Assembly (NCBI GenBank): GCA_016235445.1
Contig: JACRLB010000046.1
Span: 1 to 64,000, forward strand
Source: Chloroflexota bacterium
GTDB taxonomy: Bacteria > Chloroflexota > Anaerolineae > Anaerolineales > Villigracilaceae
Direction of reading: 5' to 3'
Length of the DNA stretch: 64,000 nt
A model generated the notes under the pieces. That model was not told where the DNA came from and searched no databases. It saw only the letters and a program-made list of their open reading frames with translations. Shown here one piece after another: positions 17,677-24,694 of this stretch (positions are counted from its first letter, which is position 1; every line of letters begins with the position of its first letter). The translations under genes and the position numbers were made by a program.

Positions 17677-17846
17677 AATGACATCGGCGCATCCAATCCA
17701 TCGCCGTGGATTGAAATCCACGGCTACCCATACAAAGTCGCCTTAAGGCGACTTCCCCATACGGGGACGATGAGTCCGCTTTCAGCGGACTTCGTAGGAA
17801 TAGCCCGACGGTTTTGCGAAGCATCCTTTAGGGCATTGACGGGCGG
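17677..17846. repeat. Hairpin cluster, copy 2
   Basis: This is a direct repeat of 17440-17592 with changed stems (GTGGATTGAAATCCAC, AGTCGCCTTAAGGCGACT) and one extra hairpin, CCCCATACGGGG. The segment AGCCCGACGGTTTTGCGAAG is identical in both copies. The stems differ while pairing is kept, suggesting selection or repeated insertion for the hairpin form. Confidence 0.8.
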
Positions 17847-17890
17847 GCACAAGGGGAGAGGCAAATTCCAATGATGCGTGACTTTTATCT

Positions 17891-17920
17891 TTGTTCATCT
17901 CCGTTCATCATGGTTATAAT
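17891..17920 (+). promoter_or_regulatory. Promoter giving a probably leaderless mRNA
   Basis: TTGTTC (17891-17896) and TATAAT (17915-17920) are separated by 18 bp. A start point about 7 nt after the -10 box falls on the ATG at 17927, and no Shine-Dalgarno is present, so the acyl-CoA synthetase message may be leaderless. Confidence 0.55.
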
Positions 17921-17926
17921 CGCCGC

Positions 17927-20098
17927 ATGGACTCCACCCTCACCCCCTTCTTCAAACCTCGCGGCGTCGTCGTTATCGGCGCATCCACTTCGCCTGAAAA
18001 ATTGGGATATGGCGTGGCGCGCAACCTCACCGCCAGCGGATATCGCGGCGCGATTCACTTCGTCAGCCAGAAAAGCGGCCTGTTGTTTGGGAATCAGCTC
18101 TACTTAAGTTTGAGCGATGTACCCGATCCCGTTGACCTTGCGATTCTCATCGTCCCGCCGAATGCAACACCCGAAGCCATCGAAGCCTGCGGTCAGCGCG
18201 GGATCAAAGCCGTAACCATTGTCACTGGAGGATTTCGCGAAGTTGGCGCAGAGGGTGCGGCGCTCGAAAAAAAATGTGTTGAAGTCGCACGCAAGCACGG
18301 CGTGCGTTTGCTTGGCCCCAATTGCATCGGCACGCTCGATACGCACCTCCCGCTCGATACAACTTTTTTACAACCGCCCATGCCCGCAAAAGGAAGCGTC
18401 GGTTTCATTTCTCATTCGGGCGCATTTGCCGCCGCCATCATCGATTGGGCGCGTGGGCAGGGTTTCGGTTTTTCGCAGATCGTCAGCCTCGGAAATCAAG
18501 CCGATGTCAACGAGACGGATGTGCTCCCCGAAGTTGCAAAGGATGAACACACGCGCGTCATCGCGCTCTACATGGAAAGCGTTTCGGACGGCGCAAAATT
18601 CATTCAAGCCGCGAGCGAAGTCACAAAACATAAACCTGTCATTGCGCTGAAGGTCGGTCGCTTTGAAGCGGGACAAAAAGCCGCCGCCTCTCACACGGGC
18701 GCGCTGGCTGGCTCCGAAGCGGCATTCGACGCGGCCTTTGCAAAAGCTGGCGTTTTGCGCGCCGAAACCGCCGAGCAAATGTTCGACTGGGCGCGGGCGT
18801 TGGAGACTTGTCCACTGCCATCCTTCGCCCTGAGCGGAGGTCTGAGCGAAGCGGAGCGAAGACGAAGACCGCAGTCGAAGGGCGGCATGGCGATATTAAC
18901 CAACGCAGGCGGACCCGGCGTGATCGCCGCCGATTCGCTCGAAACGAACGGGCTGGTACTGTCTCAACTGGCAGAATCCACGCTGGAGGCTTTATCCACA
19001 ACCCTGCCCCCCTCTGCCAGTATCCACAACCCCGTAGACATGCTCGCCTCCGCATCGCCCGAAGCCTACGCCGCCTGCCTGAAAATTTTATTGCAGGATG
19101 AAAATGTGAATGGCGTGCTGGTGATTCTCCCGCCGCCGCCGATGTTCAAGGCCGAAGATGTTGCGGAAAAAATTGTTGAGACTCTGAAGTCGGACAGCTT
19201 GCTGTCTGGCAAGCCCGAAGCATACCCATACGGGCACACGAGCTTCGGGACTCCTGAATCAAAGCCTGTTGTCATTGCATTGATGGGTTCAACGCTTGTT
19301 GAAGAAGCCAACAAAGTATTTCAACGCGCAAATATTCCGACCTATCCATTCCCTGAACGCGCGGCTTCTGCATTGGGTGTGCTTGCAAAACGGGCAGAAT
19401 ATCTTGAAAGTAAACAGACCCTAAAGGTCTCTGAGACCTTTAGGGTCTCGGAACCAAAAGATAATAGTGTTGATAGTCTCCTCACGGCGTACGGCATTCC
19501 AACCGCACCCATCAAACTTGCGCGGGATGAAAACGAAGCAGTCACCATTGCCAATGAAATCGGCTTCCCGCTCGTGATGAAGATCGCCTCGCCTGATATT
19601 TTGCACAAGTCGGATGTTGGCGGAGTCATCCTCAACATCAAAGACACAGCATCTCTCAAGAGCGCCTGCACGAAAATGATAAAACGGGTTGAAAGACTCA
19701 TTCCCCCGCCGCAGATCGACGGCGTGCATTTACAGCGTCAAATCTCTGGTGGACAGGAAGTCATCATCGGCATGGTGCGCGATCCACTGTTTGGGGCGTT
19801 GATGATGTTCGGCTCAGGCGGCATCGAGGTGGAAGGACTCAAGGATGTGGCATTTGCCCTGGCGCCGCTGAATCAGGCCGAGGCGGAGTCGCTGATGCGA
19901 AGAACGTGGGCTGGGAGAAAACTCAAAGGCTTTCGCAGTATCCCGCCCGTTGACGAGGAATCTGTCATCGATGCCTTGATCAAATTATCGCATCTCGCAA
20001 TCGAGCATGAAAACATTGCAGAGATCGAGATCAATCCATTGCGTGTGCTGGGCAAAGGCGCGGTGGCTGTGGATGTTCGAGTAAAATTGCGCGCATGA
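17927..20098 (+). CDS. Acyl-CoA synthetase (ADP-forming), alpha-beta fusion
   Basis: The 723-residue protein joins both parts of NDP-forming acyl-CoA synthetases. The N-terminus is a CoA-binding Rossmann domain (GVVVIGASTSPEKLGYGVARN), followed by succinyl-CoA-ligase-like domains with the phosphohistidine-type motif ASHTGALAGS. The C-terminus from about residue 510 is an ATP-grasp domain (FPLVMKIASPDILHKSDVGG). It interconverts acetyl- or acyl-CoA plus ADP and Pi with the free acid, CoA and ATP. It overlaps the MOSC gene by ATGA. Odd: three palindromic repeats lie in frame (18822-18885, 19190-19249, 19416-19448), the last a perfect 33-bp palindrome in the linker before the ATP-grasp domain. 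Confidence 0.92.
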   Translation: MDSTLTPFFKPRGVVVIGASTSPEKLGYGVARNLTASGYRGAIHFVSQKSGLLFGNQLYLSLSDVPDPVDLAILIVPPNATPEAIEACGQRGIKAVTIVTGGFREVGAEGAALEKKCVEVARKHGVRLLGPNCIGTLDTHLPLDTTFLQPPMPAKGSVGFISHSGAFAAAIIDWARGQGFGFSQIVSLGNQADVNETDVLPEVAKDEHTRVIALYMESVSDGAKFIQAASEVTKHKPVIALKVGRFEAGQKAAASHTGALAGSEAAFDAAFAKAGVLRAETAEQMFDWARALETCPLPSFALSGGLSEAERRRRPQSKGGMAILTNAGGPGVIAADSLETNGLVLSQLAESTLEALSTTLPPSASIHNPVDMLASASPEAYAACLKILLQDENVNGVLVILPPPPMFKAEDVAEKIVETLKSDSLLSGKPEAYPYGHTSFGTPESKPVVIALMGSTLVEEANKVFQRANIPTYPFPERAASALGVLAKRAEYLESKQTLKVSETFRVSEPKDNSVDSLLTAYGIPTAPIKLARDENEAVTIANEIGFPLVMKIASPDILHKSDVGGVILNIKDTASLKSACTKMIKRVERLIPPPQIDGVHLQRQISGGQEVIIGMVRDPLFGALMMFGSGGIEVEGLKDVAFALAPLNQAEAESLMRRTWAGRKLKGFRSIPPVDEESVIDALIKLSHLAIEHENIAEIEINPLRVLGKGAVAVDVRVKLRA
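18822..18885. repeat. Palindromic repeat inside the acyl-CoA synthetase gene (1)
   Basis: CCTTCGCCCTGAGCGG at the left and GCAGTCGAAGGGCGG at the right are inverted. It encodes an arginine/glutamate-rich loop (GLSEAERRRRPQSKGG). The CTGAGCGAAG word recurs inside the MFS gene near 47165. Confidence 0.7.
19190..19249. repeat. Palindromic repeat inside the acyl-CoA synthetase gene (2)
   Basis: CGGACAGCTTGCTGTCTG is a hairpin, followed by CCCGAAGC ... GCTTCGGG with CCATACGGG in between. It encodes SDSLLSGKPEAYPYGHTSF, a low-complexity loop not expected of the enzyme core. Confidence 0.65.
19416..19448. repeat. Perfect 33-bp palindrome inside the acyl-CoA synthetase gene (3)
   Basis: Arms AGACCCTAAAGGTCT and AGACCTTTAGGGTCT surround CTG. 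It encodes QTLKVSETFRVS in frame. The same arms occur in the intergenic repeat upstream of selB, at about 43819-43832 and 43862-43875. Confidence 0.85.
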
Positions 20099-20916
20099 TT
20101 CAACTCTCCAACCTCACCTACTATCCCATCAAAGCCTGTCGCGGATTCGACCTGCAAGCATCCAACGTCGAACGCATGGGGCTTGAACATGACCGCCGCA
20201 TGATGGTGGTCACCCCCGAGGGTGAATTCCTCACCCAGCGCGAATATCCCAAACTCGCGCTCATCACCCCAACGCTTCGACTGCGCTCCGCTCCGCTCAG
20301 CGAGAATGATTCGGTCACGCTCTCCGCGCCGAATTTTGATTCGATTCAATTTGGAATTCAAAGATCAGGCGCTACCATCCCCGTCAATATTTGGAAGAGC
20401 GAGGGCGTATCAGCCGTGGATCAGGGCGAAGAGTCTGCGCAATGGCTTTCCGATTGGCTTGGCACACCCGTCCGCCTCGTTCACATCGCCGATGGATTTC
20501 TGCGCAAGGTGAATTCGGATTACGCCGTCAACGCAGATGACCACACTGGATTTGCAGACGGCTACCCAATCTTGATCCTCTCTGAAGCATCGCTTCAAGA
20601 CTTAAACTCGAAGCTGGATTCTGCTCTCCCGATGAATCGATTCCGCCCGAACATTGTCGTCAAAGACTGCGCTCCCTTCGCAGAAGACTCATGGAAGCGC
20701 ATCCGCATCGGCGATGTGGAAATGGCGCTCGTCAAACCCTGCGCACGCTGCGAAGTGACAACTACAGACCAGGTCACTCTTGAGAGAAAAAAAGAACCGC
20801 TCAAAACTCTGGGCGGCTATCGCAAGCACAAGCTCGGCGCGATCTTTGGGATGAATGTAATCCCATTGAACGAGGGCAGGCTTGAAATTGGGATGGAAGT
20901 GGAGATTTTGGAATAA
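20095..20916 (+). CDS. MOSC domain protein (YcbX-like)
   Basis: The 273-residue protein has an N-terminal MOSC beta-barrel segment (YPIKACRGFDLQ, then GLEHDRRMMVV) and the MOSC domain proper with NRFRPNIVV and the conserved cysteine in KPCARCEVTT. Relatives reduce N-hydroxylated compounds or deliver sulfur using a molybdenum cofactor; no fused ferredoxin domain is present. It overlaps the preceding synthetase by ATGA, so it is translated with it. Near residues 60-72 the sequence SAPLSENDS is encoded by a GCTCCGCTCAGCGAGAATGA word like that in the MFS gene, a possible small repeat insert. Confidence 0.88.
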   Translation: MIQLSNLTYYPIKACRGFDLQASNVERMGLEHDRRMMVVTPEGEFLTQREYPKLALITPTLRLRSAPLSENDSVTLSAPNFDSIQFGIQRSGATIPVNIWKSEGVSAVDQGEESAQWLSDWLGTPVRLVHIADGFLRKVNSDYAVNADDHTGFADGYPILILSEASLQDLNSKLDSALPMNRFRPNIVVKDCAPFAEDSWKRIRIGDVEMALVKPCARCEVTTTDQVTLERKKEPLKTLGGYRKHKLGAIFGMNVIPLNEGRLEIGMEVEILE

Positions 20917-21022
20917 AAGTAGAGGGCGGAAGGCAGAATGCAGAATGCAAAAAGGCTTCGGAAGATATTACATTCTTCAAAAGCCTTTTATTTTTCCTTC
21001 GTGTACTTTGTGCCCTTTGTGT
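20917..21022. repeat. Heptamer and CTTTGTG-type repeats between convergent genes
   Basis: GGCAGAATGCAGAATGCA (about 20933-20950) is a GCAGAAT heptamer array. CCTTCGTGTACTTTGTGCCC follows near 20996 and is one arm of the ACGAAG/CTTTGTG repeat family. No gene is visible. Confidence 0.6.
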
Positions 21023-21991
21023 TTAAATAATATCCCCCGCATACTTATCTGCAAACAAAGCAGGCTGACCGCCCGTGTGCCAGAAAAGCACAGTCTCATC
21101 CTTCTTGAAGAATCCCTTGCGGATGAGATCGATCATCCCTGCGGCGGCGCGGCCTGTGTAGACGGGGTCCAACAGCAAGCCTTCATTGCTGGCAAATAAC
21201 TTTATCGCCTCGCGCTCCCCTTCCCCAAAGACCCCGTACCCCGCCTGACAATAATCTTCCGTAGCAAGCACATCGTTGCGGTTGAAATGAATTCGTTCAC
21301 CAAACTTCTCGCTGGCTTGTGAAGCCAACTCGGAGACGTGGGATTTTAATTCCTCTTCTGGCTCATCGATGCTGATTCCCAGCACCTTGCCTTTGAAATC
21401 GAACAACCGCTGACCCAATACTAATCCCGCGTGCGTGCCGCCCGAGGATGTACCAAAGACGATCCAATCTGCGTGGACATTTTGCTGAATGAATTCTTCC
21501 ATCGCAAAGGTGTACCCCATTGCCCCCGTAGGACTCGACCCGCCGTAAGGCACGAGATAAGGCTTTTTCCCTGCGGCTACGGCTTTGTCAAAAGTATCCT
21601 GCAAAATGCGGTCACGATCTTTACGGTCTTCCACGGTGACAATTTCCGCGCCGAAAAGTTGGTCAAGCAGAAAATTTGCGGAAGGTTGCTTGGGCTTGTC
21701 ACCCGTCAACACCAATGTGCAGTCAAAACCATAACGAGCGGCAGAGGCGGCAGTCTGGCGGCAGTGATTGGACTGTATCGCGCCGCCTGAGATCAACGTG
21801 TCCGCACCTTGCTGGCGAGCTTCGGCAATCAGGAATTCCAGCTTGCGGGTTTTGTTCCCACCGAAAGCCAGCCCTGTCTGGTCATCGCGTTTGACGAAAA
21901 GACGCGGTCCGCCAAGGGTTTTGGTGAGGTTCGGCAATTCCTCGATGGGTGTAGGAAGATGGGCGAAGTTGAGACGGGGAATAGTTTTCAT
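21023..21991 (-). CDS. D-cysteine desulfhydrase / ACC deaminase family PLP enzyme
   Basis: The 322-residue protein has the family's N-terminal LPTPIEELPNL, then KRDDQTGLAFGGNKTRKLEFL, in which the lysine of GGNKTRK is the expected Schiff-base residue, and SGGAIQSNHCRQTAA. A glycine-rich phosphate loop (GTSSGGTHAG) follows near residue 190. Fold-type II PLP enzymes of this family break D-cysteine to pyruvate, sulfide and ammonia, or deaminate ACC; the choice cannot be made from motifs alone. The neighbouring genes do not form an operon with it. The upstream region carries an ACGAAGGACACGAAG repeat. Confidence 0.9.
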   Translation of the reverse strand: MKTIPRLNFAHLPTPIEELPNLTKTLGGPRLFVKRDDQTGLAFGGNKTRKLEFLIAEARQQGADTLISGGAIQSNHCRQTAASAARYGFDCTLVLTGDKPKQPSANFLLDQLFGAEIVTVEDRKDRDRILQDTFDKAVAAGKKPYLVPYGGSSPTGAMGYTFAMEEFIQQNVHADWIVFGTSSGGTHAGLVLGQRLFDFKGKVLGISIDEPEEELKSHVSELASQASEKFGERIHFNRNDVLATEDYCQAGYGVFGEGEREAIKLFASNEGLLLDPVYTGRAAAGMIDLIRKGFFKKDETVLFWHTGGQPALFADKYAGDII

Positions 21992-22007
21992 TTGACTCCT
22001 TTATTTA

Positions 22008-22470
22008 TCCACGAAGGACACGAAGAAGCACGAAAAGTACAAAGGTTAATAAACGAAGCGCTTCCATTCGAGTTTCGCATGACTGCCGAAATTAATTAAG
22101 ACACCAACTTTGTAACCAGTGGCTTTCAAGTAATTAATAATCTGAGACTCCTCCCTGCCTGTTAATTTATCAAGGGCTTTAAATTCAACTATGATCTTTT
22201 CAAAGCAGATCATGTCTGCAATATATTCCTTTTTTAAGACATGTTGCTTATACTGAATTTGAAGAACCTGTTGTGACACAAAAGGGATTCTCTTTGAAAC
22301 AGATTCAATTTCCATTGCTTCCTGATAGACCGCTTCCAAAAAACCAGAGCCTAAAACACGATGCACTTCGATTGCCGCACCTACAATTGCAAAGACTTCG
22401 TCCTTGTAAATTAACTCCGTCATCACGTCTCCCAAAAACTTAGTGTCTCTTCGTGTCCTTCGCGGATTCT
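22008..22470. mobile_element. GxxExxY gene with flanking inverted repeats
   Basis: The left arm TCCACGAAGGACACGAAG begins about 22010; the right arm TCTTCGTGTCCTTCGCGGA lies about 22446-22465. The two are inverted relative to each other and enclose only the GxxExxY gene. Solitary versions of the arms occur elsewhere in the window. Confidence 0.55.
22046..22423 (-). CDS. GxxExxY protein
   Basis: The 125-residue product contains the defining motif GSGFLEAVY and a nuclease-like strand pair (ADMICFEKIIVEFKAL ... ESQIINYLKATGYKVGVLINFG). The DxxxxxxxxxxxE-V-K/FKAL layout recalls PD-(D/E)XK folds; the family's role is unknown. I chose ATG 22423, with GGGAG five bases upstream, over a TTG at 22435. 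The gene is framed by inverted ACGAAGGACACGAAG / CTTCGTGTCCTTCG repeats (22008-22032 and 22440-22470), so gene plus repeats may form one unit of transfer. Confidence 0.85.
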   Translation of the reverse strand: MTELIYKDEVFAIVGAAIEVHRVLGSGFLEAVYQEAMEIESVSKRIPFVSQQVLQIQYKQHVLKKEYIADMICFEKIIVEFKALDKLTGREESQIINYLKATGYKVGVLINFGSHAKLEWKRFVY

Positions 22471-23635
22471 ACTCCAACGCTTGCTTCGTTTTTTGTTTTC
22501 CACGCGAGCGCATCACATCCAACACGCGCGGCATGATATCCGCGTACACTTTGTACCAAAGTTTGTTCGGCGCAAAATCATAAGCGCCCAGAGTCCGCAC
22601 CACTTCACCGCCCAAGCCTTCCTTGAAGCGGTACACGCCCCACATCGAGTCGCTTTCATCAAAGACTTCTGGCGCGCCCCACAGATCGTAAGCCGTGCAT
22701 CCATTGGACTTTGCGTGTTTTATTGCTTCCCACTGCAAAAGGTAGGTCGGCATCTTTTCACGGTGCGCATTGCGCGACATGCCGTAGACATAATATCCAC
22801 GGCCTGCGAACATGAACAGGAAAATTGCAGAGACAGCCTCCCCATCCACTTCGGCGATCAAAGGGATTGCAGAAGGCAGAATGCGGAATGCAGAATGCGG
22901 AATGAATGTTTTCCAAACGGTCATGTAGTAATTTTCATCGCGGATAACGAAGCCATCTCGCACGCTTGTTTCGGCGTACATTTTGTAAAGCATGGGTAGA
23001 TCATTTTCTGTGCCAACGCGAACCGTCACATCTTTTTTCCCCGCCAGGCGGACGTTGTAGCGCGTCTTCGGTTTCATGCGCATGAGGATTTCATCTTCGG
23101 TGGATGTCAAATCTACGAGGACGGAATTTCTGAACTGAATCTGGTCGGACGAATATACCCACCCCCTGCGCCTCAACTCGAACATCACGGCCTGTCCGCT
23201 GTTTTCTGTGACATCTCCCTCGCTGTTAGGGACTCCGCGCGCAAGCACAACATCGGGGTCAAGTTTCAGGAAGATCGCGCCTTGTTTTCTCGCGAAGGAT
23301 TGCAGGTCATTCAACACGCGAGTCCGCAGGGGTTCATTCTTCCAATCCAGCAAGGGACCTTTGGGAGCGTAGAGGACAGATAAGCGGGCGGCGAAACCAC
23401 GGTTGAGAATGGTGCGTTTCAAAACAAGACAAGCGGCTTGAACGGGAAAGATGAAAGAAGAAAGATTTGTTCTCTCTTCTTTCATCTTTCCATCTTTATC
23501 CCATACCAAATAAATTGGCTGCCAACCATACTTCGCCTTCACCTGTCCCCATTCGTAGGTTTGCAGGAAGTGCGGGTTGGGCAGTTGGCTGATGAGCTGG
23601 TCCCAGAGTTGGGGGGGTTGAGAGGATGAGGTCAT
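22469..23635 (-). CDS. FemA/B-like aminoacyltransferase (first of two)
   Basis: The 388-residue protein fits the FemAB/GNAT-like fold: FLQTYEWGQVKAKYGWQP at the N-terminus, KPKTRYNVRLAGKKDVTVR in the middle, and LLQWEAIKHAKSNGCTAYDLWG near the C-terminus. Relatives add amino acids to the peptidoglycan stem peptide through aminoacyl-tRNA. It lies directly downstream of a paralogue. Two repeats are in frame: GAAAGAT heptamers at 23445-23497 (encoding KMKEERTNLSSF) and GCGGAAT/GCAGAAT heptamers at 22869-22903 (encoding HSAFRILPSAIP). No strong ribosome site is visible; the leader is occupied by a TAATTGG repeat. Confidence 0.88.
   Translation of the reverse strand: MTSSSQPPQLWDQLISQLPNPHFLQTYEWGQVKAKYGWQPIYLVWDKDGKMKEERTNLSSFIFPVQAACLVLKRTILNRGFAARLSVLYAPKGPLLDWKNEPLRTRVLNDLQSFARKQGAIFLKLDPDVVLARGVPNSEGDVTENSGQAVMFELRRRGWVYSSDQIQFRNSVLVDLTSTEDEILMRMKPKTRYNVRLAGKKDVTVRVGTENDLPMLYKMYAETSVRDGFVIRDENYYMTVWKTFIPHSAFRILPSAIPLIAEVDGEAVSAIFLFMFAGRGYYVYGMSRNAHREKMPTYLLQWEAIKHAKSNGCTAYDLWGAPEVFDESDSMWGVYRFKEGLGGEVVRTLGAYDFAPNKLWYKVYADIMPRVLDVMRSRGKQKTKQALE
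22869..22903. repeat. Heptamer array GCGGAAT/GCAGAAT in the first femAB-like gene
   Basis: Five successive 7-bp units read GCAGAAG, GCAGAAT, GCGGAAT, GCAGAAT, GCGGAAT. The same heptamer occurs at 20933-20950 and about 26589-26600 outside genes. Confidence 0.8.
23445..23497. repeat. GAAAGAT heptamer palindrome in the first femAB-like gene
   Basis: GAAAGATGAAAGAAGAAAGA on the left is answered by CTTCTTTCATCTTTCCATC on the right, giving a period-7 inverted repeat in frame. Confidence 0.7.
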
Positions 23636-23646
23636 TTGAAGTTAAG

Positions 23647-23686
23647 TAATTGGTAATTGGTAATTACTATTTACCAATTACCAATC
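23647..23686. repeat. TAATTGG heptamer palindrome at the junction of the femAB-like genes
   Basis: ATTGGTAATTGGTA and TACCAATTACCAAT are inverted arms. The upstream paralogue ends inside it: its last residues LVIGK and stop codon are repeat sequence. Confidence 0.85.
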
Positions 23687-24689
23687 TCGTATAAAGCCAA
23701 TATAACAATGGATTGTACACTTTGTCCAACGCTTGCGAGGCGCGTTTGATTTGACCGCCGAAGCCGCGTTTGAAGCGATAGACTCCCCATAGTCCGTCGT
23801 GGCGGGATTCAAATTGAGCTTCGAGAGCTTCTTCGTTTTCGTCAGGGACGCCCCACAGATCGTACTCGTCACAGCCGCGCGCTTTTGCCCAGCGGATGGC
23901 TTCCCATTGTAAGAGATAGGTTGGCATCCGGTTGCGTTCCTGATCGTTTGATGCGCCGTAGACATACCATGCGCGTTTCCCATTTGCGAAGACCATCAAC
24001 GAAGCGAGCGGTTTGCCTTCAAATTCAGCAACGAGCAATTCGCATGTTCCCTTCGGATGAAACAACTCATAAGCGCGTTGATAATATTCTTTTGAATGCA
24101 CGCCAAATTTATCGCGCCCGCCTGTGACGGTCATCATTTCGTGGAAGGCGGGGATATCGTCCCATGCGCGGACGGTGATGCCCTTTTTCTCAGCGAGGCG
24201 GATGTTATAGCGGCACTTCGGTTTCATGCGAGCGAGAATTTGCTCTTCGTTGTCTTTAATTTCAATTGTGATGGTGCGCGGGGGTTGGATGTTGTGGGGA
24301 GAAATGCGTAATTGGTAATTGGTAATTGGTAATTGGTTTTCGGTCATGGAGTCTTCCCATGCATCGGGTTCGATTTTGAGGAAGACAGCGCGATTCTTCT
24401 TGCAAACAGAATCAACTTCCTTCCAAAACTGATCACTGATCACTGATAACTGTTCACTGTTCACTGACCACTGTCCACTGAAAACTGGTTTCGGCATATA
24501 GCCGAGAGTCAAACCCAAAGGCAGGCGGCGGAAGAGGATTTGGCAACCAACTTCGTTGTTAAGGAGGAGGCGCACGGGTTTCCATCCAAAATTATTTTTT
24601 AATTCACCCCATTCGCCCATCTGCAAGAGATGCGCGTTTGAATGATCCGATATAAATTGATTCCAATCAGCGAGGGAAACTTCAGGCAT
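23667..24689 (-). CDS. FemA/B-like aminoacyltransferase (second of two)
   Basis: The 340-residue paralogue has LLQMGEWGELKNNFGWKPVR at its start, KPKCRYNIRLAEKKGITVR mid-protein and LLQWEAIRWAKARGCDEYDL near the C-terminus. Its role in interpeptide-bridge or related lipid-linked transfer is inferred from the family. It follows the dehydratase gene by 5 nt. Two heptamer arrays lie in frame: ACTGnnn at 24428-24488 (encoding SGQWSVNSEQLSVISDQF) and TAATTGG x4 at 24309-24336 (encoding NQLPITNYQL). Together they add about 30 residues to a region where the paralogue differs, and its C-terminus is also repeat-encoded. Confidence 0.88.
   Translation of the reverse strand: MPEVSLADWNQFISDHSNAHLLQMGEWGELKNNFGWKPVRLLLNNEVGCQILFRRLPLGLTLGYMPKPVFSGQWSVNSEQLSVISDQFWKEVDSVCKKNRAVFLKIEPDAWEDSMTENQLPITNYQLRISPHNIQPPRTITIEIKDNEEQILARMKPKCRYNIRLAEKKGITVRAWDDIPAFHEMMTVTGGRDKFGVHSKEYYQRAYELFHPKGTCELLVAEFEGKPLASLMVFANGKRAWYVYGASNDQERNRMPTYLLQWEAIRWAKARGCDEYDLWGVPDENEEALEAQFESRHDGLWGVYRFKRGFGGQIKRASQALDKVYNPLLYWLYTRLVIGK
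24309..24336. repeat. TAATTGG x4 in the second femAB-like gene
   Basis: Four perfect tandem 7-bp units run in frame, read on the minus strand as part of NQLPITNYQL. Identical units are found outside genes at 23647-23686 and 26612-26660. Confidence 0.9.
24428..24488. repeat. ACTGnnn heptamer array in the second femAB-like gene
   Basis: Nine units begin with ACTG: ACTGATC twice, then ACTGATA, ACTGTTC twice, ACTGACC, ACTGTCC, ACTGAAA and ACTGG. The invariant four bases and variable three resemble degenerate heptamer repeats. Confidence 0.9.
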
Positions 24690-24694
24690 TGACG

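Noticed and set aside
24425-24490. CRISPR-like short repeats
   Set aside because: The units are 7 bp with no spacers of constant length, and no cas genes are present; these are heptamer tandem repeats.
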